The notes beneath the pieces are model-generated. The model made no database searches, had not been told where the DNA came from, and worked only from the letters and a program-made list of their open reading frames with translations. A stretch of 64,000 bases of DNA from Nemania diffusa (Eukaryota; Ascomycota; Sordariomycetes; Xylariales; Xylariaceae), in the NCBI GenBank assembly GCA_038501195.1, contig JBBPUQ010000008.1, positions 3,110,501 through 3,174,500 of the forward strand, given 5' to 3'. Position numbers and translations under genes: made by a program. Of the stretch, positions 1 to 11,152 are shown piece by piece; within the stretch, counting starts at the first letter, position 1, and each line of letters starts with the position of its first letter.

Positions 1-31
1 GCCAGACCACACAGACTAACACGAGCTAAAG

Positions 32-1528
32 AAACGGCTGGGGTGCGAGCGCAGTCGATGCCCTTTCCACTGCCTTGGTCATGAAAAACACTGAGGTCAT
101 CCACCAGATCGTAGACCACATCAAGACGATCAATTTCAACCAGACAGTAGTGGGCGGCGAGGATGTCTCTCTCTTCGAGACGACTATTCGCTACCTCGGT
201 GGAATGGTCTCTGGTAATTCATCCCGACTGCCTTGATTCTCTACCATAATTCAAACTAAACAGGAAACAGCTTATGACTTCCTCACGGGTCCCTCCAAAG
301 GGGTAGTTGATGCGGATTCGGTGCAGGCCATCTTAGACCAGGCCGTTAACCTAGCTGAAGCGCTGAGCGTCGCCTTTGACACGCCTACTGGAGTCCCGAT
401 TAATGATCTGGTCTTCAACGGCCCCAACGGTCCCGTCACGGCCGATGATACCACGAACGGGATTGCGACGATCGGCACGCTGATTCTGGAGTGGACGCGT
501 CTGAGCGATCTTACCGGCAACCCCAAGTATGCCAATCTGACACGGACGGGCGAGGAATGGCTCCTGAACGTGCAAAACCCCGAGGTCGGAGAGCCCTACC
601 CTGGTTTAATCGGCACCAATGTGTACGTTAGTAACGGCACCTTCGCCGATGGCGCTGGTGGTTGGAACGGCGGCGACGATTCCTTCTACGAATATCTCAT
701 CAAGATGTACATCTACGACACTAGTCGTTTCGGAGCATTGAAAGACCGCTGGATCGCCGCCGTCGACTCATCCATCAAGTACCTCGCCTCCCACCCCACG
801 AGCAAGCCTGACGTGACCTTCCTGGCCGCGTACAATGGCAAGGGCGAGAGCAATCTCAACTTCGTCTCCTCCCACCGTAAGTTACCCCTAAATCTACACA
901 TCTTCACAGAAGTCCCGGGCCTTTGCTTGACTAAACAAATCATCCAGTGGCCTGCTTCGACGGCGGAAACATCATCCTCGGCGGCCTGACGCTCGACAAC
1001 CAGGACTACATAGACTTCGGCCTCGAGCTCGTCGCGGGCTGCCACGACACGTACCTGGGCACGGTGACGGGTATCGGCCCGGAGAGCTTCCGGTGGCAGG
1101 ACAGCAAGCTGGGCAACATGACCAACAACGCGCCGGCGCCCAGCGCGTCGGCCGACTTCTACGCCAAGAACGGGTTCTGGATCACGTCGTCGGCGTACAT
1201 CCTGCGGCCCGAGGTCATGGAGAGCTACTACTACGCGTACCGCGCGACGGGCGACCCCAAGTACCAGGACTGGGCCTGGGAGGCCTTCATGAACATCAAC
1301 CGCACCTGCACCGCCGGCGTCGGCTACAGCGCCGTCACCGACGTCAACGCCCCCAACGGCGGCTCCTTCTACGACTCCCAGGAGAGCTTCTGGTTCGCCG
1401 AGGTCCTCAAGTACAGCTACCTCGTCCAGGCCGGCGACGCGCCCTACCAGGTCAGCGCCGACCACAACAACGAGTGGGTCTTCAACACCGAGGCGCACCC
1501 CGTCCGCGTCGCCGGTAAGCCGATCTAG
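32..1528 (+). CDS. GH47 class I alpha-1,2-mannosidase, 5' end outside window
   Basis: Glycoside hydrolase family 47 mannosyl-oligosaccharide alpha-1,2-mannosidase, which trims alpha-1,2-linked mannose from N-glycans in the secretory pathway or outside the cell. Three exons are visible: 32-213, 271-876 and 948-1528, giving 455 residues. Bases 1-31 look like the end of another intron, with a branch site ACTAAC at 15-20 and AG at 30-31, so the 5' part is missing. Family landmarks in order are [11 protein letters not shown] at the start, LGGMVSAYDFL across the first splice, [12 protein letters not shown], the [12 protein letters not shown] block and the C-terminal FNTEAHP, whose Thr is the usual calcium ligand. 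The introns are 57 and 71 bp. Codons are C-rich at third positions. A signal peptide cannot be checked because the N-terminus is absent. The stop at 1526-1528 follows GKPI; a further short exon cannot be excluded because a GTAAGC lies at 1515. Confidence 0.93.
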
Positions 1529-3011
1529 TCGGATAGGATGTGGGATTTTGTTAATAGATGAAAATACCCTTGGACGGAGGAGAGAGTGAGGCTTTACCTC
1601 ATCGCGTTGTTTTTCCCATGCATGGATAGGCGTTCTATATGGCTACACGTATTATTGAGCATCATCTATAATAGGATTCTTATTTGAAGAAAGCCCTCTA
1701 TTTTGACTCGATCTCTGTGACATTTTTCTAGGGGCAAAGCAATTGCTCTCTCTCTCGCGCGCGCGGGCGCGGGCAGTTATGACATAACCTGTTCAACGTA
1801 GGACAAGGTAACTAGGAACTTTCCGTCTCGCTGTGAATATAGTGTACCCAACAACCAGATCAATGGATTATAGCAGAAAGAAATGCTCTCCAATCCTCGG
1901 AACGCTCTTCTCGTATCGCGCCTTTAGGTTCAACGTTGCGTTACAAACTTTGCTCTAAGGTCGACTATAGACTCGTATTAGCTATTTAGCTCAATACCAG
2001 CCTAATATCTAGCGGTATGAGATTTGGGAATTTCTGAAATTAGTCGGCGATTAAATTTTGGGAGTTGACCAGGTCGATTCACTCCCCACGCTCGCATTGG
2101 GGATCCATTGATCTACCCAAGTTGCTGGCTAGTCCCCGCCGATCCGGCTCATCATGTGCGGTAGATCAGCACCCTAATGAGAGTGTATATGCCTAGCTGG
2201 GAGATCGTCGTGTCCTTATCTCGTGTTAAAAAAGATGGTGCATCTCTTGACAGCATATCCACATCAAGTGACGCGCCACTGGGCTGCCATGCTCGTGGTG
2301 TTCGTCGACAATAGAACGAAGAGGACCTCATGTGAGCACAGCTGCGAGAAAGCGATTAGAGCTATGTACCCGGAGACTTCCCTAAATAGATAGGTTCGTC
2401 ATGATTAAGCACTATAAGCATTAATGGAGGGTACTTTATCGATTTAGATAAAACCTCCATTTATAGCAGATTAAATAGCGACCTTCTAAGGAGTTTATAG
2501 GCGTCCCGAGCGCTAGGACAGGGTAATACAGAAGGTGGGGACTACCTAAACTCCATACCTGAATCAAAGCATTTATATCAGGCCTTCGCCATCGTCATTG
2601 TTTATCGGCATGGAGAGATATTCCCGTGCTCTCGAGATACTATCTTGGCAATCTAGATTGGGGTATCTCGTTCACGTGGTAACAAATTAAGAAATTTAAA
2701 CTCGCTGCCGCTACTTAGACGCTTTGACACCTGAAGCTGAAAATTATAAAGAGTGAGTCGCGTTCATTATAGAATGCCTATTTAATATTAGGGTTATCTA
2801 CATAAGGTATGGTATGCGACGTAACTAGGTACCTAGGGACCTACATATAGACTCTAGAGTCGTATGTTCTTGTGTCTAAGTGACAAGCAGAAGGGTAATA
2901 TCCATACATCAATCATTATCTAGTTATCTTCACGGCCACCATCCAGCACCTTGTTGCCAATCAACCAAGTAGGTCTACCGCTCAACAGTGGGCAGGCACA
3001 ATATCAAGCAA
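1529..3011. other. Intergenic, AT-rich, no gene seen
   Basis: The 3' ends of two convergent genes flank this stretch. It contains a short CT/CG simple-sequence run at about 1747-1774 and AT-rich DNA with many in-frame stops. I see no ORF with family resemblance and no clear transposon termini. Confidence 0.6.
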
Positions 3012-3887
3012 TCAAGTCTCCACCTTCGTCGCGGCCTCAAGAGCCTGCTCCCTCGCGTCCTGGTTCGACTCGCGCACATACTCATCCAGATACGCGGGCG
3101 GCTCCTCGAGCTTGTTGTACGGGCCGGGGATGGGGTCGCCGAGGGTGTAGTGCACGGGGACGACGCCGGTCCAGACGCGGCCGAGCAGCGCGGCGTCCTC
3201 GCGGTCGCCCCTCTCGTCGCTCGGCATGCCGCTGCGGATCTTGGCGCTGCCGGCGGCTATGCGCACGCGCAGGACGCTCGTGCTCTGCATCTCGGCGCCG
3301 TTGGGCGGCACGCGCGTGTGCCGGTAGCGGTCGCGCACCACGCCGTCCGTGATGAGCCGCATCGCCCACAGCTTCTCCTCGACGTCCGCCACCACCGACG
3401 CGTGCCCGAAGAGCACCGCCGACCGGTAGTTGTAGCTGTGCGAGTTGGGCGTCAGCGAGAGCACCAGGCCGTCGAGGTGGCTCGCCCCCACTGTGACCGG
3501 GAGCCCGCCCTCGGCGCCCGCGTCGTCGCTGTCGGCGCTACCGCTCTTCCGAGACAGGTTGATGAGTCGCGACGACACGTAGCCGTGTAGATACAGGTCG
3601 AGCACGTCGCCTGTGTCAGAGCTAGGCCGCGCGAACGACCCCATCTGCCCTATCATGGGCAGCATCATGGGGAATGGCGAGTCCGGTACTGTGAAGGACA
3701 CTTGGAGGATAGGACAGGTGTTGACGAGCTCATGGATCGTTTGCAGAGCGTATGTAGCTTTTACCCCGCCGTTAGTCTATAGGAGTACGCGTGCTGAGCC
3801 GGGCTTCTCGGGTTGCTTACCTCGGACACCATATCGGTTAACCTTGCTATAAGGCTTCGTCGGGTATTGCAGCTCCTCAGAAGGCAT
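3012..3887 (-). CDS. Flavin-nucleotide-binding split-barrel protein (pyridoxamine-phosphate-oxidase-like)
   Basis: Member of the fungal FMN-binding split-barrel family related to pyridoxamine 5'-phosphate oxidase and the bacterial NimA-type proteins. It probably binds FMN or another flavin; the substrate is unknown. Exons are 3887-3757 fragments as follows: exon 1 3887-3821, intron 3758-3820 (63 bp), exon 2 3757-3012. Exon 1 supplies the N-terminus MPSEELQYPTKPYSKVNRYG, and the junction restores RYGVRATYALQTIHELVN, typical of the family start. Other landmarks are SPFPMMLPMIGQMGSF, YLHGYVSSRL, HLDGLVLSLTPNSHSYNYRS, EEKLWAMRLITD and WTGVVPV, in the expected order over about 270 residues. The start is the only ATG that fits the conserved N-terminus. 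The C-terminus is charged. It lies alone, convergent to the mannosidase gene. Confidence 0.85.
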
Positions 3888-5119
3888 CTTGGATTAGTTT
3901 CTACTGTCTACTGTCTGCTGGCAAGAATTAATCGAGATATTTAAAGAGACTCTGACAGTCGTATGTAAGTAGTTCGATAAATAAGTATACGCTTCGAGCG
4001 AACAGGAGGATAAGATAATAAATGACCAGCCTATATATACAGGTCACAGAAACGGATGAGCCTTCCCTTATCACATCTACCTGTGAGTGGTGTTCCTGGT
4101 TTGTTCTTCTGTTTTAGATACTCAGCATGCCGTCTTAGGACATTCTTCGAATGCCAAATACTCATAGACTCGAGTGATAACAATCTCACTAACGAAGTAG
4201 AGTATCATGATGAAGAATGGACTAAGCATTTGAATAGTAAATCGTCTCATTGGTTGATGGGCAGCCCCTCTATTGACTTCCCCGCCATAGAGGGCGTATA
4301 GGGCGAGTCGTTTATTCCTAATCGAGCATGTCCATCCGAACCTAGTCACATCTCGACGAGTTCGGAGTAGGCATTGCGAGTCTAGGTGTAAACCGACATC
4401 GCTGCGTGACTCTCGCTAGATATTGTGCTATACTGTTACGGAACATTAACGCCGTTAATCCGGCGACTGAAATTATCAGTATAATTGTATGAGGTACTAC
4501 CCTTCAAGTGCTTGATTTGTAAGTTTCCCTATTCACTGCCAAGCCCGGAGTGAGTAGCAGGAAGGAAAAAGGGGTGCAGTAACTAATTGGGCTCAATGAA
4601 TATATCAATTGATTCCTAACCCCCTAAGTCCTTAGCAAGACTAGAGATCCTACATTTATAGGTAGTCAAAGCCACCAATATAACCACCTATAGAGTAGAG
4701 GGATATTATCACCTGCCAACGAAATACAATACTATCATCCATAATCTGGCTAGACAATGACGTCAGCTAGCAGCATCGCGCGGTGCCTCTTGATAGTTTA
4801 GTATGCTAGTATTCAAACATACAGTTTATTTTTGGCTTTAGACAACCAGACCTATCCCAATCAGCGGTTATTAATGTTCTAGGGCTCGTGAGGGCTCTTC
4901 TATATAAGAAAGATTCTTCCTATGCAAGATATGCTATGCTATGTTGAAGTAAGTAGACCATTTCAGACTTGTCATGATTTATAGTCTTATCACTTCTTCT
5001 ATCCCACCAAGGGTCTCGTACACCTAAAGACACGGGATACTAGGCGGCCTCTAAAGCAGTCTTATACAACCGGTATTGTAGACTGGTAGTAACATCCACA
5101 TCATTCCTAATAACAGACT
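3888..5119. other. Intergenic; the 5040-5119 end holds relic ankyrin sequence
   Basis: AT-rich DNA with no credible gene. The last ~80 bases before the NLR stop still read as a decayed ankyrin unit on the minus strand in the ancestral repeat frame (a TALEAA-like match followed by a stop), so the repeat array once ran further. A possible TATA-like run (CTATATATAC) is at about 4031-4041 with no gene attached. Confidence 0.5.
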
Positions 5120-8100
5120 TTACAACTTCTTCTTGTCCCTGGAATGCGACGGACGCAAGGGCGCTACCATAATTCCTGGTTTGGAAAGCCATATCAATAG
5201 TTGTCCCATGATTAACAAGGAGCTAGGCAATCTCCGTATGCCCCTTAATACATATTTTCTTGTCTGGAGAGCCATTTTAATATTTGCCCAGTGGTTGGCC
5301 AGGAGCTGGGCAAGCTCCGTATCTCCTTCAGCTGCAGCGGCTGCAGGGGCGCTACCATACTTCCAAGCTCGGAGAGCCATATCAATATTTGCCCCATGAT
5401 TAATAAGGAGCTGGACATTCGCCGTATGTCCTTCAGTTGCAGCGGCCTCAAGGGCGCTACCATACTTCCCACTTCGGAGAGCCATATCAATATTTGCTCC
5501 ATGGTTAATAAGAAGCCGGACAATCTCCATAGGCCCTTCAGCTGCAGCAGCTGCAAGGGCACTACCATACCTCCCACTTTGGAGAGGCATATTAATATTT
5601 GCCCCATGATCAATAAAGAGCCGGGCAATCTCCGTATTCCCGTAAGCTGCAGCGGTTGCAAGGGCGCTACCATAGTCCCCAGACTGGAGTAGCATATCAA
5701 TATCTGCGCCGTTGTTGATAAGAAGCTCTACGGTTTTAATAAAACCAGAAGCTGCAACGGAGGCAAGGGCGCTACCCCAGTACCCATAGGTAACTAGCAT
5801 ATTAATATTTGCTTTATTATTAATAAGGAGCTGTACAACCTCGTTGTCCCCTCTCTGTGCAACATCTGCAAGGATACTACCACATCGCCCAAACTGGAGT
5901 GGCATATTAATATCTGCGTTATTGTCGATAAGCAGCTGTACGATTTGAGCGTGCCCTCTACATGAGGCGGCGGTAAGGGCGTTGTTACCCTTTCGTTCAT
6001 GTAATAGGTTAACATTTGCTCTGTTGTTGATGAGTAGCCGTACAGTTTCCGCGTGCCCGTTATATGCAGCGGCTGCGAGGGCGGTACCGTAGTCCCGATG
6101 CACGATGTACATATTGATGTCTGCTCCATTGTCGATTAGTAGCTGTACGATCTCGGTATACCCTTCAGTTGCAGCAGTCTCAAGGGCGCTAGAGTAGTAC
6201 CTAGACGCGACTGGATCGTTGCCCGGTATTCCTACTGCACATAGCTTTATACATATTGGCTTACAGCGCGCCATAGTAGCAAGAGCAAGAAGGTTGCGTC
6301 CGCTATTAGCCAGCGGCGGTAATCCAGTCGAGACTGAATCCCACCAATCACGTAAAAGGTTGTAAAGCCCGAAGCGGCACGCCAAAAAGACAGTGGCGGT
6401 GTTGGGAGAGATACACCTGATACTCGCTCCCCAGAAGCCACAAGAAAATAGTTTGTCATCATGAGCAATTTGGCGGTGCCACCTGCGGTACTGTATGCTA
6501 GATTCTTCTAGGGACCCAAGGAAGGTTTTCAATAGGCCCGCTAGCTTGGGATCGGGATCTTGAGTTTCTTGAGTTTGCACATGACCTATCCAATGATGTC
6601 GCACGTAGCGATGAAGCCCGTGATCCGGATCGAAGATGTCGCTCAACCCAATTTCCTCTTGTTCACGCTCACTTCCATATATTTCTTGTAACGACATTAA
6701 ACAGGCCTTTGCCAGCACGCAACGACTTTGTACTGTTGTCCAGCGGGTTTCAAGATATTCAACGACGGACAGATGAGTGACCCGCCATACAGGAGGGTCG
6801 TGTTGGGAGTCAACTCGGATTAAATTTGCGCACCAGTTAAGAAGATTAGCCTCCGTAGGTTTGAAAGACTTGAGGATTCCCTCATCCGGGTCTACCCGGA
6901 CAGCTGCCAAGAGTTCTTCATTAGTTAGGGGATAATAAGCATATATAATCCACTGGAGAGCTCTAAATGACAAGGCTCTAGGGCGCTTATCCAGGCGTTC
7001 GATCCTATGGAATATCTTGTCGTAAGTCTCTTTGAGTGTTGTAGGTAGCTTTCCTAGATGGATCTTGATCTCATATTCTGAATGCAGGTCGAGAAGTTCC
7101 TCAGTCTGCAACATAGCCCATTGGAACATTCCTCCACTCTTCTCTAGTAGAGTCTGGACAATTTCATCTTTGAGGGTTTGGTTTTTTTTAAGAGCGTCAT
7201 TCCAACGACTGTTTCCCTCGATCCTTTGCATCACGGACTTGGCAATATCATCTCCGTTATCTGTTGCTTGGATTTCAATGCTCGAGAGGTGAGTGAGACG
7301 TTGTCGAATGTCACCTTCCGGGCGGCTTGAAATGAAAATCTTCACGGGTTTTGAAGACTTGCTCGGGAGAGAATCGAAAAAGTCAAGTAAACTCGTTCGT
7401 TCTTTAGGCAAGCACTCGTCCAGTGCGTCGAGGACGAGTGTAGTGCGGGGGAACAGGTTTAGGAGTCTAACCAGATGTTCCTGGCATAGTCCCAGCGTCC
7501 AGCCAGAAGCTTCGGATTCTAATTTAATATATAATTGCTTTAGTGGAGGGTGGATGAAGCCTGGCCTGCGAGGAGTCGTCGACAGTTGTCTAACGTAGCT
7601 CCGGAGGATATCGAGGGCATTCCCGCGATTCCCTTCGTCCCGATTACAATAGAAGAATGCGAAACCTTCGTCGTTTTTCTTCCCTTGCAAAGTGGCTTCG
7701 ATCTCATCAATTATTCTCGATGTGAGATGTGTTTTGCCCGAGCCAGCTATAGTCAGTTAGACAGGCGAGAGTCACAGGAACGGCATACTTACGAAAACCT
7801 TGGAGCCATAGTGTTATTGACGAAACTGCACTGCTCCATTGATAAACCTTAGGGCATTGAAGCAGCCAGTTGCAAGTATCTCGGGTTCTCCGTTCCGCTA
7901 CTTCGGCGTGATGAATTCTATACTTAACGGGGGAAATCCACTGTAGGATCTGGGTTAACTCATTCCTGTCTAGTTGCTGCAGAACTTTCTCTATATTTTT
8001 GTCGACACGAAGAACGGGCTCCCATAGGCCCAAAAGGTCGTGTAGTTGTTCTTGGAGTCTCGCGTCTACATCAGCCATGCGTTGACCTTCACAAGCCGAA

Positions 8101-9073
8101 ATTTCTCGCTCCACCTGAGCCTCGCCGTTTTCAAGACTAGCAAGGAGGCCAGAACCCGTATTCGAGTGAAAGATGGCGTAGAATACCCGAGCAGTGAGTT
8201 GTTTTGAAAGAAATCTTTTGATTTTGACCAATCCTTGGAGAACTAACGTGTAGAGCCTGATCAGAGCTGCCTCGAGATTTTCGATAACGGCATGCTGTAC
8301 CGTCTTCCGATTATATAATTCCTCGAATACTCGACATCTATGAATGATTCGAGTGACTCTTTCTATAATGGCAAGGGATGCGGCCATCTCTTCCTCGGTC
8401 GCGATCATAGCCTGAAGGAGGAATCTCGCAGCGGCCCAGGGCAGAGCAGCGTGTGCGGGATCATATTGAACAATAATATCTCCAATCTCTTTGAACTTGT
8501 TAAGCCAGATGATGGTCTTGCTAGCTGTATTACTGGGATAAATTTTGTAGCCATTAATATTGACTGTCTTCCATCCTCTCTTTTCACACTGCTCTTGCCA
8601 TTTTGTAGCTACGACAATCATCTTATCGACTACATCATGCACGAGCATCGAAGTATCACCAACCGGGAGCTCAATCGATGCCTTATCGTCATCCGAGAGG
8701 GTAGCTATTGCCTTGCTCCATAGGTCTTGCTGGGTGTCAGGCTCGCCAGTCGTTGACATTGTGGGTCGTTGAGGACTATATTGGACAAAGCCTTGTTTGA
8801 TAGTGTTTGAGGTTCTTGTCACATGCGTAGTTGGTGGTATGGGCGCAGATAAACAAGGTGTATTGGTTGAACGCGTAGACTGCAGTCGACCTGTTTTTTT
8901 CAATAATATTATCAGTATTAGTAGAGCAATTAGTTCGTTTGCTTCCTCGTACCTGTAGCAGGCCTCACAGCTAGCGGGCGCTGCGTCTCTGAATCTGTAT
9001 TCCTCCTAGGCTCTCCAGCCCCGCCTTCACGACGGAATGGGTGCCAAATGCCGCAGCATGACATGGAAGACAT
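5120..9073 (-). CDS. NLR-like protein: NWD N-terminal domain, NACHT, ankyrin repeats
   Basis: STAND-type regulatory ATPase of the fungal NLR class, the family that includes allorecognition proteins such as Podospora HET-E; its partner is unknown. Exons: 9073-8953, 8890-7793, 7746-5120 (introns 62 and 46 bp), 1281 residues. The N-terminus begins MSSMSCCGIWHPF; an alternative in-frame start is at 9064. The NWD-type N-terminal NACHT domain runs from about residue 97 (LWSKAIATL) to 400. The Walker A GFPGSGKT (residues 405-412, Lys411) is split by the second intron. Walker B-like LVLDALDEC and ISSRPEGDI follow. About ten ankyrin repeats of 34-35 residues lie at about 915-1250 and are very similar at DNA level over 5290-5700. 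The last repeat carries a net 22-nt deletion that throws the final ~40 codons out of the repeat frame. The tail is therefore probably not functional ankyrin sequence, although the upstream domains are intact. Confidence 0.9.
5200..6215 (-). repeat. Tandem ankyrin-coding repeats, ~102-105 bp unit
   Basis: About ten consecutive 34-35 codon units. On the plus strand the recurring block AGGGCGCTACCATA appears near 5339, 5451, 5659 and, with one or two changes, near 5553 and 5764, at spacings of about 102-108 bp. The units nearest the 3' end (5290-5700) are the most alike, those towards 6200 more divergent. The unit length is divisible by three, so a second frame is also open through the array (5245-5700). 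Confidence 0.9.
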
Positions 9074-9744
9074 TTCCCACTATCCGGCACTATTGTATTA
9101 GAGAATATATGTAGTCGTCACACTTTTTTAAGATGGAAAGATGATATTCAGGTGGGAGGCGAGGCTTGGGGGGAAGAGATCATATTGGGCCATAGACCTC
9201 ATCGAGAACGTGTGGGTGTTGAAAATCACATAAATTCGCAGATTCGTATGTGATGAGTTGCATAATACCATACCTAATCTGCCTACCGGAGGGCAGATTT
9301 GATACCGAGGCGTATCCAAATAATATAGCGGTGGCGCGGTACTCACACCGGAACTAACGAATCAGGGATGCAGAATAAACGCAAGCTGTAAATTCTTCCC
9401 ACAGCCAATCAATAGATATGGTGATCAGAACAATGTTTAGATTGATAGGTTGGCCGTCAAGTGATGCCACCGCGGACAGCAGCGAGCATATTAGGTGTCC
9501 TTGATACTCATACTGGTCTCGAGCTCCGCCCCTCTGCGGTCAGCCTGCCGAATAGGCAAGCTAGAGAGCCAGGGTTGGAACCCATATTGACCAGATATAT
9601 AATTAATAAATAAAATCGAAACCAACTTAAGTTGCGTTATCTGAACGATGAGTTGTAGGGAGGTAGGTAGCCAAGATACAATAGATCACAAGGGTTAGAA
9701 TAGACGCCAAACCTCGCGTCACGGTGATGGCGGACCTTGACGGT
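9074..9744. other. Intergenic upstream of the NLR gene
   Basis: 5' flank of the NLR gene up to the foldback element. No gene seen. A GGTTGGAACCC palindrome at about 9574-9584 resembles a tRNA T-arm box only superficially. Confidence 0.5.
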
Positions 9745-10753
9745 GGGCCATATGCACATTATCCGACAAACGATTTTTTTTTTTACTTTTTCGTTTTTCG
9801 TTTTCAGTTTTCAGTTTTCAATAACATATAAACACACTAAATGCGCAAAATTAACGCTTTTATATAATAAAAATATTAAAATAAACTATAAATTTATTAT
9901 TATTTATGCTATAATTAAATTTAGTTAATTTAATTAAGTAAAAATATAATTTGCTGCTGCATTAAAAGCGCATTGCGATTTGCAGTCGCGCTTTGACCGC
10001 CGGGCAGCGAGATCGCGTACGCAGGGCCACCTGCTTTTTTATAATTGACCTGACTCGACCTGACTGATTTATTTGACTTAACTACACCTTACTGATCTAG
10101 TTGACTTAACTGGACCTGACTGACCTGACTGACCTGACTGACCTGACTGACCTGACTGACCTGACTGACCTGACTGACCTGACTGACCTGGTTGACCTGG
10201 TTGACCTGACTGCCTTAGTTAACCTAAATTAACCAGTTTAGTCAGGTCCAGTCAGGTCAGTCAAATCAATCAGGTCAGTCAGGCCAGTCAGGTCAGTTAG
10301 GTCAACTAGGTCAGTTAGGTCAGTCAAATCAATCAAGTCAATCAGGTCAATCAGGTCCAGTCAGGTCAACCAGGTTAGTCAGGTCCAGTTAAGTCAACTA
10401 GATCAGTAAGGTGTAGTTAAGTCAAATAAATCAGTCAGGTCGAGTCAGGTCAATTATAAAAAAGCAGGTGGCCCTGCGTACGCGATCTCGCTGCCCGGCG
10501 GTCAAAACGCGACTGCAAGTCGTAATACGCTTTTAATGCAGCAGCAAATTATATTTTTACTTAATTAAATTAACTAAATTTAATTATAGCATAAATAATA
10601 GTAAATTTATAGTTTATTTTAATATTTTTATTATATAAAAGCGTTAATTTTGCGCATTTAGTATGTTTATATATTATTGAAAACTGAAAACTGAAAACGA
10701 AAAACGAAAAAGTAAAAAAAAAAATCGTTTGTCGGATAATGTGCATATGGCCC
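9745..10753. mobile_element. ~1 kb foldback (long inverted repeat) element
   Basis: Bases 9745 to about 10120 are repeated in inverted orientation at about 10378-10753. The outer ends read GGGCCATATGCAC and GTGCATATGGCCC. Both arms contain, in the same order, a T11/A11 run, an AT-rich block, a GC-rich block (GCCGGGCAGCGAGATCGCG) and the start of the TGACCTGAC repeat core. The arm differences I could read are C/T transitions, for example ACATATAAACAC versus ATATATAAACAT. This fits repeat-induced point mutation after a recent duplication. No coding capacity and no target-site duplication was recognised. It sits between the NLR promoter and bL33m, so it is a non-autonomous element of unknown superfamily. 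Confidence 0.85.
10112..10378. repeat. 9-bp tandem repeat core (TGACCTGAC) of the foldback element
   Basis: About eight or nine near-perfect copies of TGACCTGAC run from about 10112 to 10190. From about 10235 the orientation flips to GTCAGGTCA and the copies are degenerate (GTCAATCAGG, GTCAACTAGG variants), so the two halves of the spacer are not simple mirror images. Confidence 0.85.
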
Positions 10754-11152
10754 TCCCTAGACCTTCGCTAAATAGGATTTCATGGAGCTGTTTAGGTTGA
10801 ATTTTCCGTCAATCACGGATGAAGGCCTTCGTATTTAAAATGAAGAGAATATAGATCATCTAACGATTAGCAGCTAAACAGATAGTTCATGTTGGGGTGA
10901 GCCGCTGCCTGAGGCTCTGAGCATAAACAGCAGATGCAATATGCGCTAAGCCTAATCTGGTATGCTTCGCATTGTGTAAACCCCACCAATTTAGGTATTC
11001 TGTACCACTCTTATCTAATCTATCTCTCTAAGCCTGCTACGTCTGCGGTAACGCCGAGTAGCTGTGCGTACCGCTCAAACAGCTTGCTGCAATTCTCCCA
11101 CCACGACACCCTCCTCCTCCACACTCGTCATCCCGACGCCAGCCCGCCCAGC
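10754..11152. promoter_or_regulatory. Upstream region of bL33m
   Basis: Short gap between the foldback element and the bL33m start. It presumably holds the bL33m promoter, which would begin within 400 bp of the inserted element. A CT-rich run (ACACCCTCCTCCTCC) lies about 45 bp before the ATG. No canonical TATA box seen. Confidence 0.4.

Noticed and set aside
713..1498. 261-codon open frame antisense to the GH47 exon
   Set aside because: Val/Gly/Arg-rich shadow of a C-ending codon gene on the other strand; no family resemblance.
2951..3590. Plus-strand frames of 133 and 200 codons over the split-barrel gene
   Set aside because: Arg/Ala-rich antisense shadows; the minus-strand frame matches a known family.
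9530..9600. tRNA-like B-box (GGTTGGAACCC)
   Set aside because: No acceptor or anticodon stem can be paired around it.
10112..10200. CRISPR-like short tandem repeats
   Set aside because: The 9-bp units are contiguous without spacers, inside an inverted-repeat element of a eukaryotic genome.
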